Shown here: in pieces, positions 1-5,126 of the stretch
How positions within the stretch are numbered: position 1 is the stretch's first letter
How the letters are laid out: each line of letters opens with the position of its first letter
NCBI GenBank assembly: GCA_002352105.1
Contig: DEHV01000060.1
Location: 104,032-109,157 of the forward strand
DNA length: 5,126 nucleotides
Origin: Chitinophagaceae bacterium UBA2791
GTDB lineage: Bacteria; Bacteroidota; Bacteroidia; Chitinophagales; Chitinophagaceae
Direction: 5' to 3'
Notes under the pieces: model-generated
What the model saw: only the letters and a program-made list of their open reading frames with translations
Told to the model about the DNA's origin: nothing
Database searches by the model: none
Made by a program: the position numbers and the translations under genes

Positions 1-126
1 GGCGTTTTAACGGCGCTTAAGAGAAATGAGCAACTTAAGTTCCAGTTGATTACCGATCCCGAAGGCGTTCCCGCGGGAACGGAATTGTACAAAACCATTA
101 ACGCGCCGAGAACAGCGGCCCAGTAG
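1..126 (+). CDS. exbD: ExbD-family biopolymer transport protein, 3' fragment
   Basis: Frame 1 is open from the window edge to the TAG at 124-126 and gives the last 41 residues of a protein. The fragment contains 'LKFQLITDPEGVPAGTELY', which matches, from memory, the periplasmic C-terminal end of the first of the two ExbD proteins usually paired in Bacteroidota exbB-exbD-exbD-tonB operons. ExbD is an inner-membrane protein with one transmembrane helix; with ExbB it forms the proton channel that energises TonB. The catalytic Asp and the membrane helix lie upstream of the window and cannot be checked. The next exbD starts 36 bases downstream on the same strand, as expected for an operon. The family call rests on this short tail and on the neighbours. 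Confidence 0.75.
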   Translation, partial: GVLTALKRNEQLKFQLITDPEGVPAGTELYKTINAPRTAAQ

Positions 127-162
127 ACGGATTATTTTATAATAACATAAAAAAATTATTTT

Positions 163-729
163 ATGGCAGAAATGGATACTTCCGGCAGGGAGGGGAAGGG
201 AAAAAAAGGGCCAGGGGTCAAAAAGTCTAAGAAGCTTTCCACCCGTGTGGACCTTACTCCCATGGTGGATCTGGGTTTTCTGCTCATCACGTTCTTTATT
301 TTTACGACAACGATGAGTCAGCCGACCTCGATGAGGTTGTTCTTGCCCAAGGATACCGAAAAAGAGGAAGAGCAAAACAAGATAAAGGAGTCCGGGGCTC
401 TGAGCATTATGCTCGGTAAGGATAATGCCATCTATTATTATGAAGGCACCTTATTGCCCGACGGGTCGAACTTCAAAACCACTAATTTTAAGGAGATCAG
501 GGAGATCCTGATCAATAAAAAGAGAACGACCAACCCGGAAGATTTTGTGGTAGTGATCAAGCCGAGCCCTGAATCTACGTATAAGAATACAGTAGACATG
601 CTCGACGAAATGACGATCAGCGAAATTAAGCGTTATGCGTTGGTGGATCTGTTTGATATTGAATTGCAGATGATCCGCGCCACTGAAAGCGGCGGACCCA
701 TGCCTGGTCAGCAACCGGCGACCCCATAA
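163..729 (+). CDS. exbD: ExbD-family biopolymer transport protein (second copy)
   Basis: Complete 188-residue protein. A short basic cytoplasmic N-terminus (about residues 1-29, Lys-rich) leads into 'DLTPMVDLGFLLITFFIF', the ExbD signature. Asp36 aligns with the proton-carrying Asp25 of E. coli ExbD, and one transmembrane helix spans about 34-52. The remainder (about 53-188) is the periplasmic domain, ending in a Gly/Pro-rich tail. ExbD works with ExbB in the inner membrane to convert proton-motive force into movement of TonB, which opens outer-membrane receptors such as SusC-like porins. The ATG at 163 sits behind a very AT-rich leader with no clear Shine-Dalgarno, common in Bacteroidota. 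It follows the first exbD by 36 bases and precedes tonB by 47. The two copies probably form a heteromeric unit (inference). Confidence 0.93.
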   Translation: MAEMDTSGREGKGKKGPGVKKSKKLSTRVDLTPMVDLGFLLITFFIFTTTMSQPTSMRLFLPKDTEKEEEQNKIKESGALSIMLGKDNAIYYYEGTLLPDGSNFKTTNFKEIREILINKKRTTNPEDFVVVIKPSPESTYKNTVDMLDEMTISEIKRYALVDLFDIELQMIRATESGGPMPGQQPATP

Positions 730-776
730 TTTTATGGAATTTTTGAAAGCTCTGCATCTTTTATAAAATACTTAAC

Positions 777-1607
777 ATGGAAGCAAACAAAATTTTAAAC
801 GCCGATTTACTGGATATTATCTTCGACGGAAGAAATAAGGAGTATGGGGCATATGAATTGCGAAAAGGCTACCGGAAAAGGCTGATCATTTCTATGGTCT
901 CCATGGTCGGGTTGTTCCTTTTGCTGTTGATAGGCTACCTGCTGGCCAGTAATTTTTCGTCGGACGATAATAAAAATGCGATAGTTGTACAGGAAGTGCA
1001 GCTGGAAGAAGTGAGACAACAGGAAAGGGAAGAACCGCCTCCCCCGCCTCCTCCTCCGAAGCCGCCAGATCCTCCGAAAATAGAGATGGCTAAGTTCACG
1101 CCTCCCAAAATTGTAAAGGACGAGGAAGTGAAGGAAGACGAGAAACCGCCGGAAGTGGAAAAACTCGAGGAGGTAAAGATCGGTTTGACCAACCAGGAAG
1201 GCCTTAAGGACGAAGGCATTGTAGCCCCGCCCGTTGATGAAGGAAAGGGTATTGTTGAAGCGCCGAAAAGGGATGAAACCGATTATGATCAGACCTTTAC
1301 CAAGGTGGAGATCGAATCGAGCTATCCCGGCGGAGCAGCGGCATGGCAACGCTATCTTATCAAAACCCTGAGATACCCCCAGGAAGCGCAGGATAATGAG
1401 ATACAGGGAGCGGTGGTTGTACAGTTCATTGTGGACAAAACCGGAACGGTCAGCGATGTAGAAGCTGTCAGCGGTCCGCAGGAACTCCGCGATGAAGCCG
1501 TGAGGGTGATCAAGAGAAGCGGTAAATGGACGCCAGCCGTTCAGAACGGACGTCAGGTAAAATCCTACAAAAAGCAGCCGATCGTATTCCGTTTGGAAAC
1601 AAATTAG
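777..1607 (+). CDS. tonB: TonB energy-transducing protein
   Basis: Complete 276-residue protein. The cytoplasmic N-terminus carries 'IIFDGRNKEYGAYELRKGY' (14-32), typical of Bacteroidota TonB. One transmembrane helix spans about 36-57. A periplasmic Pro-rich spacer includes eight consecutive prolines (87-94) followed by KPPDPPK, then a highly charged Glu/Lys/Pro region to about 165. The C-terminal TonB domain (about 174-276) has the conserved 'RYPQEAQ' (199-205), the GAVVVQFIVDKTG strand (211-223), 'GKWTPAVQNGR' (249-259) and a PIVF end strand (268-271). TonB spans the periplasm and pulls on the TonB box of outer-membrane transporters, powered by ExbB/ExbD. It is the last gene of the exbD-exbD-tonB run and is followed 28 bases later by a terminator. 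The polyproline run predicts dependence on translation factor EF-P (inference). Confidence 0.95.
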   Translation: MEANKILNADLLDIIFDGRNKEYGAYELRKGYRKRLIISMVSMVGLFLLLLIGYLLASNFSSDDNKNAIVVQEVQLEEVRQQEREEPPPPPPPPKPPDPPKIEMAKFTPPKIVKDEEVKEDEKPPEVEKLEEVKIGLTNQEGLKDEGIVAPPVDEGKGIVEAPKRDETDYDQTFTKVEIESSYPGGAAAWQRYLIKTLRYPQEAQDNEIQGAVVVQFIVDKTGTVSDVEAVSGPQELRDEAVRVIKRSGKWTPAVQNGRQVKSYKKQPIVFRLETN

Positions 1608-1635
1608 TCGGGATCTCTAAGAACAAATTAATAGC

Positions 1636-1669
1636 AAGGCCGTCTCAAAAGTATGAGGCGGCCTTTTTT
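1636..1669 (+). terminator. Intrinsic terminator of the exbD-tonB operon
   Basis: AAGGCCGTCTCA (1636-1647) pairs with TGAGGCGGCCTT (1654-1665) as a 12-bp GC-rich stem with a single G-U wobble (T1643/G1658) around a 6-base loop. A six-T run (1664-1669) overlaps the stem base. It lies 28 bases after the tonB stop and ends the operon before mnmE. Confidence 0.92.
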
Positions 1670-1778
1670 GATTTTTACTATATTGAGATTGGTAAAATGC
1701 GGGCTGGAGTATACAGCGGAAGATGAGGTTATAAGCCATCAGAAATATATTTGGCCGGTTCTATTGATATGAACCCGG

Positions 1779-1813
1779 TTTGAATATCCGCAGAAATCGT
1801 TGCGCTATTTTTG
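1779..1813 (+). promoter_or_regulatory. Candidate Bacteroidota-type promoter for mnmE
   Basis: TATTTTTG at 1806-1813 fits the Bacteroidota -7 consensus TAnnTTTG, with a TTTG at 1779-1782 as a possible -33 element. The 23-base gap is a little longer than the usual 19-21. The start site would leave only about 12-15 bases of leader before the ATG at 1831. A second exact TAnnTTTG match (TATATTTG, 1746-1753) is an alternative but has no TTTG at the right distance. Both lie in the 1670-1830 gap between the tonB terminator and mnmE, where a promoter is needed; nothing else was recognised there. Confidence 0.35.
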
Positions 1814-1830
1814 ATTAAATACGAGAATCA

Positions 1831-3396
1831 ATGTTAGGAAAACTCCCGGGATGGGACGATACAATTGTAGCTTTATCCACGCCGGCGGGTATCGGGGCCA
1901 TAGCCGTGATCCGCTTAAGCGGCGCTAAGGCCATTGAGATCGTCAACCGGCTGTTTCCCGCTAAAGACCTGGGCGTACAGCCCTCCCATACCCTTCATGT
2001 AGGCTTTTTAAGGCGCGGAGACACGGTGATCGATGAAGTTGTCGTCGCCTTGTATAAGGGCCCGAGATCCTATACCGGGGAAGACGTGGTAGAATTGTCC
2101 TGCCATGGCTCTCCCTTTATCCAGCAGCAGATCATCGAAGCCTGTATTGAGCAGCGGGCGCGGCTCGCCAGGCCCGGGGAGTTCACGCAGCGCGCCTTTC
2201 TCAATGGCAAGCTCGACCTGGCCCAGGCAGAAGCGGTAGCCGACCTGATTGCCAGCCAGACCGAGGCCGCGCGCAATACCGCCTTGCATACCATGCGGGG
2301 CGGGTTCTCAAGGGTATTATCCGAGCTCCGCGAGCAGCTCATTAAATTCTCCGCACTCATTGAGCTGGAGCTCGATTTCTCGCAGGAAGACGTGGAATTT
2401 GCCGACCGCGCACAGCTATATGAGCTGGTTAGAGAAACCCTGGTCATTACCCGCAAGCTGATCGATTCTTTCCGGTATGGCAATGTCATCAAGAACGGGG
2501 TACAGGTGGCGATTGTCGGCAAGCCCAATGCGGGGAAGTCCACCCTGCTCAATTCCTTTCTCAACGAGAACCGCGCCATCGTCAGCGATATAGCCGGCAC
2601 CACCCGCGATACTATCGAGGAGGTCTTGAACATCGAAGGGATCCTGTTTCGTTTGATCGATACGGCCGGCATCCGCGAGCACACCGCCGACGCCATTGAG
2701 CGCGCGGGGATCGACAAGAGCCTGGAAAAGATCCGCCAGGCCGACCTGGTCCTGTATGTCGTCGATACCAATGAAGAAGACGAGCAGCAGTTGAAGGAAT
2801 CCCTGAAAAAATATGGAATGGATTTCTCCGGAGAGCGGTCGGGCGCTAAGTCCTCTTTTAATAAAAGAGCGTCGGAGCCGCAGCATATGGAGGCTCTTTC
2901 CCAAGAAGGTCAAAAGGATACTGAAACTCTTTCTCGTGCCGCGCGAGAAGACGCTAAAGTTGATGAAAAGGCAAGGCTCGCAGAACGACCTTCTCCCGAG
3001 ACTCGCGCTAAGCTGATCCTTATAGGGAATAAATCAGATATTAACGGTTACGAGCAATCGAAGATAAAGTTTAGCAGTTTCCCCGATATGATATGTATTT
3101 CCGCCTCCAGCGGCGAGAACGTCGATCATATCAAATCCCGCATGGTAGCAGTCGTTATGGAAGGCAATGTAAACACTGAAGATGCGGTCGTCTCCAACGC
3201 TCGCCATTACGATGCGTTAAAGATCGTCGCCTCTGCTCTTGAAGACATTCTAAAAGGGCTCGACTCCCGCCTTCCCGGCGATCTGCTCGCCTTGGATATC
3301 CGCCGCTGCCTGCACTATCTCGGCGAGATCACCGGTGAGATCACCAACGAAGACCAGTTAGACTACATCTTTAGTCAGTTCTGTATCGGAAAGTAA
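1831..3396 (+). CDS. mnmE: tRNA uridine-5-carboxymethylaminomethyl(34) synthesis GTPase MnmE, with G-domain insert
   Basis: MnmE (TrmE/ThdF) works with MnmG to add the cmnm5 group to wobble U34 of certain tRNAs, using a tetrahydrofolate derivative and GTP hydrolysis in the cytoplasm. The N-terminal folate-binding domain begins with 'DTIVALSTPAGIGAIAVIRL' (10-29) and has 'RPGEFTQRAFLNGKLDL' (114-130). The GTPase motifs are G1 GKPNAGKST (230-238), G2 TTRDT (257-261), G3 DTAG (277-280), G4 NKSD (400-403) and G5 SAS (424-426). The C-terminus is the diagnostic CIGK (518-521) with catalytic-region Cys518. At 521 residues it is about 55 longer than usual; the excess lies between G3 and G4 (about 341-394), where a charged, Ser/Ala/Glu-rich segment is inserted in frame. 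Without it the protein would be 467 residues, normal for the family. All key residues are present, so it is probably functional. The stop codon lies within the putative attachment site of the downstream element. Confidence 0.97.
   Translation: MLGKLPGWDDTIVALSTPAGIGAIAVIRLSGAKAIEIVNRLFPAKDLGVQPSHTLHVGFLRRGDTVIDEVVVALYKGPRSYTGEDVVELSCHGSPFIQQQIIEACIEQRARLARPGEFTQRAFLNGKLDLAQAEAVADLIASQTEAARNTALHTMRGGFSRVLSELREQLIKFSALIELELDFSQEDVEFADRAQLYELVRETLVITRKLIDSFRYGNVIKNGVQVAIVGKPNAGKSTLLNSFLNENRAIVSDIAGTTRDTIEEVLNIEGILFRLIDTAGIREHTADAIERAGIDKSLEKIRQADLVLYVVDTNEEDEQQLKESLKKYGMDFSGERSGAKSSFNKRASEPQHMEALSQEGQKDTETLSRAAREDAKVDEKARLAERPSPETRAKLILIGNKSDINGYEQSKIKFSSFPDMICISASSGENVDHIKSRMVAVVMEGNVNTEDAVVSNARHYDALKIVASALEDILKGLDSRLPGDLLALDIRRCLHYLGEITGEITNEDQLDYIFSQFCIGK
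2843..3012 (+). repeat. In-frame 162-bp insert in mnmE bounded by 8-bp direct repeats, with inverted repeats inside
   Basis: GCGCTAAG occurs at 2843-2850 and again at 3005-3012, exactly 162 bases (54 codons) apart and in the same codon phase (GAK 338-340, RAK 392-394). Removing one repeat unit gives 'FSGERSGAKLILIGNKSD', an uninterrupted MnmE G3-G4 region of normal length. Inside are several inverted repeats: CTCTTTTA/TAAAAGAG with a one-base centre (2853-2869), TTCTCG/CGAGAA (2931-2949), AGAAGGTC/GACCTTCT (2904-2911 with 2987-2994, enclosing the previous hairpin) and CGAG/CTCG (2997-3005). This resembles a short palindromic element inserted into a gene while keeping it open. Whether it is a dispersed element or a lineage-specific loop cannot be decided from one copy. 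Confidence 0.6.
3379..3396 (+). other. Putative attachment core (attL) at the 3' end of mnmE
   Basis: TTCTGTATCGGAAAGTAA covers the last 18 bases of mnmE including the stop (FCIGK-stop). The last 18 bases of trmE/mnmE are the known chromosomal target of Salmonella genomic island 1 and relatives, and this sequence is nearly the same as that core as I recall it. The resemblance is partly forced by the conserved CIGK codons, so it is not proof. Support comes from the adjacent tyrosine recombinase, phased repeats and composition change. The matching second copy (attR) would lie outside this window. Confidence 0.5.
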
Positions 3397-3459
3397 CTTA
3401 CCTTTCTTTTCCTTTCAAATGCTTATCCAGCAACACTTTCGGAAAAATATCTTTCATAT

Positions 3460-3533
3460 TTTGTTGCCCAAATCGTAAATTATAGCGTATATTTGTTGCC
3501 TATTTGTTGCCCAAGTAACACAGTTTTGTTGCC
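3460..3533 (+). repeat. Four direct repeats TTTGTTGCC, helically phased
   Basis: Exact copies lie at 3460-3468, 3492-3500, 3503-3511 and 3525-3533; copies 1, 3 and 4 extend to TTTGTTGCCC. Start-to-start distances are 32, 11 and 22 bases, all close to multiples of a helical turn, so the copies face the same side of the DNA. They sit 64-137 bases past the mnmE stop and upstream of the HTH gene. Likely protein-binding sites, such as arm-type sites for the integrase or an operator (inference). Confidence 0.8.
3488..3495 (+). promoter_or_regulatory. Candidate -7 promoter element within the repeat array
   Basis: TATATTTG matches the Bacteroidota -7 consensus TAnnTTTG and overlaps the second TTTGTTGCC repeat. 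The nearest upstream TTTG (3460-3463, in repeat 1) is 24 bases away, longer than usual. If real, it would drive the HTH-integrase genes with a leader of about 110 bases containing the remaining repeats, so a repeat-binding protein would also control transcription. Weak, since the motif is short and the region AT-rich. Confidence 0.25.
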
Positions 3534-3556
3534 CGGCACCAATAAAGAGAGATGAT

Positions 3557-3606
3557 GTCACATCCAGTCACACTTTGACACATGTAGTCACTCTCTGTCA
3601 GAAATA
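3557..3606 (+). repeat. Five GTCAC-like repeats at an exact 10-bp period
   Basis: Units start at 3557, 3567, 3577, 3587 and 3597: GTCACATCCA, GTCACACTTT, GACACATGTA, GTCACTCTCT, GTCAGAAATA. The first four to five bases are conserved and the rest vary, which points to protein recognition rather than recent duplication. TGAC (3576-3579) and GTCA (3587-3590) also form a small inverted repeat. The array ends 7 bases before the ATG of the HTH gene, a fitting place for an operator or for excisionase/integrase binding. The core resembles the lambda Int arm-type consensus (AGTCACTAT), but this is similarity only. Confidence 0.75.
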
Positions 3607-3613
3607 GGCATCC

Positions 3614-3973
3614 ATGAGCAGTAACATTGAAATACAGAAGACCTGCAACTTTTGCGGTAAAATGTTTACCGCCCATACCCTGCATACCCGTTACTGTTCA
3701 CACACATGTAATCAAAAACATTACAAGCAGCTGAAAAGGGAAGAAAAGCTCCAGGAACATCTTGTCCCCGCATTTACCAGCACTACAACAACTGAAGTCA
3801 ATTACACCAGCCTTCAACAGAAGCTATTTCTAAGCCTTGATGAAACAGCAGCCATGTTAGGTGCCAGCCGTCGTACCATTCAAAGATTAATTGCAAAGGG
3901 AGCATTAAAAGCGGGTAAGATTGGTAGCAGGTGTATTATTCAACGAACTGAAATTGATAAACTCTTTAAATAG
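3614..3973 (+). CDS. Zinc-ribbon and excisionase-type helix-turn-helix protein
   Basis: Complete 119-residue protein. An N-terminal putative zinc-binding module has Cys11-x2-Cys14 and Cys28-x3-Cys32 with several nearby His. A basic helix (about 33-48) and a Thr/Ser-rich linker (about 52-66) follow. The C-terminal domain (about 71-119) reads 'FLSLDETAAMLGASRRTIQR' then a Gly-rich wing and 'EIDKLF', the MerR/excisionase-type winged HTH pattern. Such small proteins beside tyrosine recombinases often act as excisionases (directionality factors) or regulators. The ATG lies 7 bases after the 10-bp repeat array, which may be its target, and the stop is 7 bases before the integrase ATG, implying co-transcription. 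The exact role is inferred from domain and position. Confidence 0.85.
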   Translation: MSSNIEIQKTCNFCGKMFTAHTLHTRYCSHTCNQKHYKQLKREEKLQEHLVPAFTSTTTTEVNYTSLQQKLFLSLDETAAMLGASRRTIQRLIAKGALKAGKIGSRCIIQRTEIDKLFK

Positions 3974-3980
3974 TCCTTTT

Positions 3981-5084
3981 ATGAACGTAAAACTCAGACA
4001 ACGATTAAAAGGCAATAAGATCAGCCTGTACCTCGATAAGTACGTTGATGGCAGAAGAGAATATGAATACCTTAATTTATACCTGACCCCGGAACCGGAG
4101 AAAGGCAAACTTACCAAGGAGCAGAAAGATGCCAACAAAGAAGCACTCCAATTAGCGGAAACTATCCGCTCAAAGCGGCACCTGGAAATAGTCAATGGTG
4201 AACATGGTTTCCGTAACAGGGAAAAAGCCAAAGGCAGTTTTCTTCGCTATGTTGAACACCTTCTTGTAAAGCGTAATACCAGTGAAAGCAATCATGCTAA
4301 CTGGTACAGTATGCAAAAGCACCTGCAGGATTATGTAGAGAAAGATATCACCTTCAAACAAATAAACAAAGATTGGGTAGAAGGTTTTAAAGAGCATCTT
4401 CGAACAACAGAAACATCCACCGGCAGAAAGCTTTCACAGAATTCCCAGCTTGCTTATTACAGCAAATTTTGCGCAGCATTGAAGCAGGCATATAAAGATG
4501 GTATCCTGCAACGAAACCCCGCTGAACAAGTGGAAGGAGTGAAGCCTGGTGAAACCGAACGTTCTTTTCTTACTTACGAAGAACTACAGGCAATGGCAAA
4601 ACAGGAGTGTGAATACCCGGAACTTAAGAGAGCATTTATCTTTTCTGCACTTACTGGTTTACGTTGGTCAGACATTGAGAAGCTTCTTTGGGTAGAAATT
4701 CAGCATTCAAAAGACCTGGGTTATTTCATTCGTTTCCGACAGAAGAAAACAAAAGGTGCTGAAATGTTACCCATATCTGAACAGGCTTTCTCGATACTGG
4801 GTGAACGCCGAAATCCGGAAGACAAAGTATTTGAACACTTGAAATACAGTGCATGGCATAACCTTAAATTACAGCAGTGGGCAATGAGAGCCAGTGTAAT
4901 AAAACACATCACATTCCATTCAGCCAGGCACAGCTTTGCCACCCTGCAATTAACTTTAGGTACAGACATATACACCGTTTCAAAAATGCTGGGGCATAAG
5001 CACCTGAAAACAACGCAGGTTTATGCAAAGGTGATTGACCAAAAGAAACAAGAAGCTGCTAATAAAATAAAACTGGAACTATAA
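3981..5084 (+). CDS. Tyrosine-type site-specific recombinase (integrase)
   Basis: Protein of 367 residues from the ATG at 3981. The N-terminal part (about 1-75) resembles the arm-DNA-binding region of Bacteroidota integrases (basic 'KLRQRLKGNKISLYLDKY', 4-21). A SAM-like core-binding domain follows (about 85-185), then the catalytic domain (about 195-367). Visible catalytic residues are Arg228 in TGLRW, probable Lys256 in QKKTKG, His313-x-x-Arg316 in HSARH, His339 in LGHKH and nucleophile Tyr348 in QVYAKV, so the enzyme appears intact. It would cut and join DNA at the att sites of the element. An upstream TTG at 3921 extends the frame by 20 residues but would overlap the HTH gene and adds no recognisable domain, so the ATG is preferred. 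The gene is AT-richer than mnmE. Confidence 0.95.
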   Translation: MNVKLRQRLKGNKISLYLDKYVDGRREYEYLNLYLTPEPEKGKLTKEQKDANKEALQLAETIRSKRHLEIVNGEHGFRNREKAKGSFLRYVEHLLVKRNTSESNHANWYSMQKHLQDYVEKDITFKQINKDWVEGFKEHLRTTETSTGRKLSQNSQLAYYSKFCAALKQAYKDGILQRNPAEQVEGVKPGETERSFLTYEELQAMAKQECEYPELKRAFIFSALTGLRWSDIEKLLWVEIQHSKDLGYFIRFRQKKTKGAEMLPISEQAFSILGERRNPEDKVFEHLKYSAWHNLKLQQWAMRASVIKHITFHSARHSFATLQLTLGTDIYTVSKMLGHKHLKTTQVYAKVIDQKKQEAANKIKLEL

Positions 5085-5126
5085 TGGAGAACCAAAATAA
5101 CATCCCGGAAGAAGTTAACGCTTTGA
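5084..5126 (+). CDS. Start of an unidentified gene downstream of the integrase (partial)
   Basis: An ATG at 5084-5086 shares one base with the integrase TAA stop (TAATG), the classic arrangement for translational coupling. The frame stays open to the window edge, giving 14 residues beginning MENQNNIPEEVNAL. This hydrophilic, acidic start is too short to identify. Position suggests a co-transcribed element gene such as a further regulator or DNA-binding protein, but no function can be assigned. Confidence 0.55.
   Translation, partial: MENQNNIPEEVNAL

Larger units (their letters stand above)
3379..5126 (+). mobile_element. Left end of a putative integrative element inserted at mnmE
   Basis: Directly after the mnmE stop the sequence becomes visibly more AT-rich than mnmE and carries, in order, two sets of phased repeats, an excisionase-like HTH gene, a tyrosine recombinase gene and the start of another gene, all on the + strand and tightly packed. 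This is the usual layout of an integrative element's recombination end next to its target gene. The right end and cargo are outside the window, so the size and type (conjugative element, prophage or simple island) are unknown. Confidence 0.6.

Noticed and set aside
807..1349. Minus-strand open frame opposite tonB
   Set aside because: Its Arg/Gly-rich stretch is just the complement of the polyproline codons; no domain or start context supports it.
1526..1726. Small + strand open frame across the end of tonB
   Set aside because: It overlaps the TonB C-terminal domain in another frame and reads straight through the intrinsic terminator; no family resemblance.
2070..2771. Long minus-strand open frame opposite mnmE
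   Set aside because: It lies fully within a well-supported gene and encodes a Ser/Arg-rich sequence with no recognisable domain, typical of the antisense of GC-rich coding DNA.
2800..3030. Frameshift or pseudogene in mnmE
   Set aside because: The reading frame stays open, the extra segment is exactly 54 codons, and G4, G5 and CIGK follow in the same frame.
3397..3459. Terminator for mnmE
   Set aside because: Only a weak 5-bp GAAAG/CTTTC pairing followed by pyrimidines is present, without a GC-rich stem; the native terminator may have been displaced by the insertion.
3557..3606. CRISPR-like array
   Set aside because: Units are only 10 bases with 4-5 conserved bases and no spacers of 25 or more bases; no cas genes are nearby.
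3921..3983. Alternative TTG start giving a 387-residue integrase
   Set aside because: It would overlap 53 bases of the HTH gene and adds 20 residues with no family resemblance; the ATG at 3981 leads directly into the arm-binding domain.

Overview
The window looks like the chromosome of a Bacteroidota, most likely a Chitinophagaceae-type bacterium. The evidence is a Bacteroidota-style TonB (N-terminal 'FDGRNKEYGAYELRK' motif), tandem exbD genes of the Bacteroidota type, AT-rich leaders without clear Shine-Dalgarno sequences, TAnnTTTG promoter-like elements, and a Bacteroidota-type tyrosine recombinase. The genus assignment is inference. All genes read on the + strand.

Layout. Positions 1-126 are the 3' end of a first exbD. 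163-729 is a second, complete exbD and 777-1607 is tonB; a strong intrinsic terminator (1636-1669) closes this TonB energy-transduction operon, whose exbB is presumably upstream of the window. 1831-3396 is mnmE (trmE), the tRNA wobble-uridine modification GTPase. It carries an in-frame 162-bp extra segment between the G3 and G4 motifs, bounded by an 8-bp direct repeat and rich in inverted repeats.

Immediately after the mnmE stop codon the character of the DNA changes. A 217-bp non-coding stretch (3397-3613) holds two sets of helically phased short repeats: four TTTGTTGCC copies and five GTCAC-like copies at an exact 10-bp period. Next come a small zinc-ribbon plus excisionase-type HTH protein (3614-3973), a tyrosine recombinase (3981-5084) with all catalytic residues visible, and the first codons of a further gene (from 5084) coupled to it by a one-base overlap.

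Interpretation. Positions about 3379 to 5126 look like the left end of an integrative element inserted at the 3' end of mnmE, a target known for SGI1-type islands in Proteobacteria. The last 18 bases of mnmE would serve as the attachment core, the phased repeats as integrase/excisionase arm sites or an operator, and the HTH protein as excisionase or regulator. The two points most worth checking are the structured coding insert inside mnmE and the phased-repeat recombination region.
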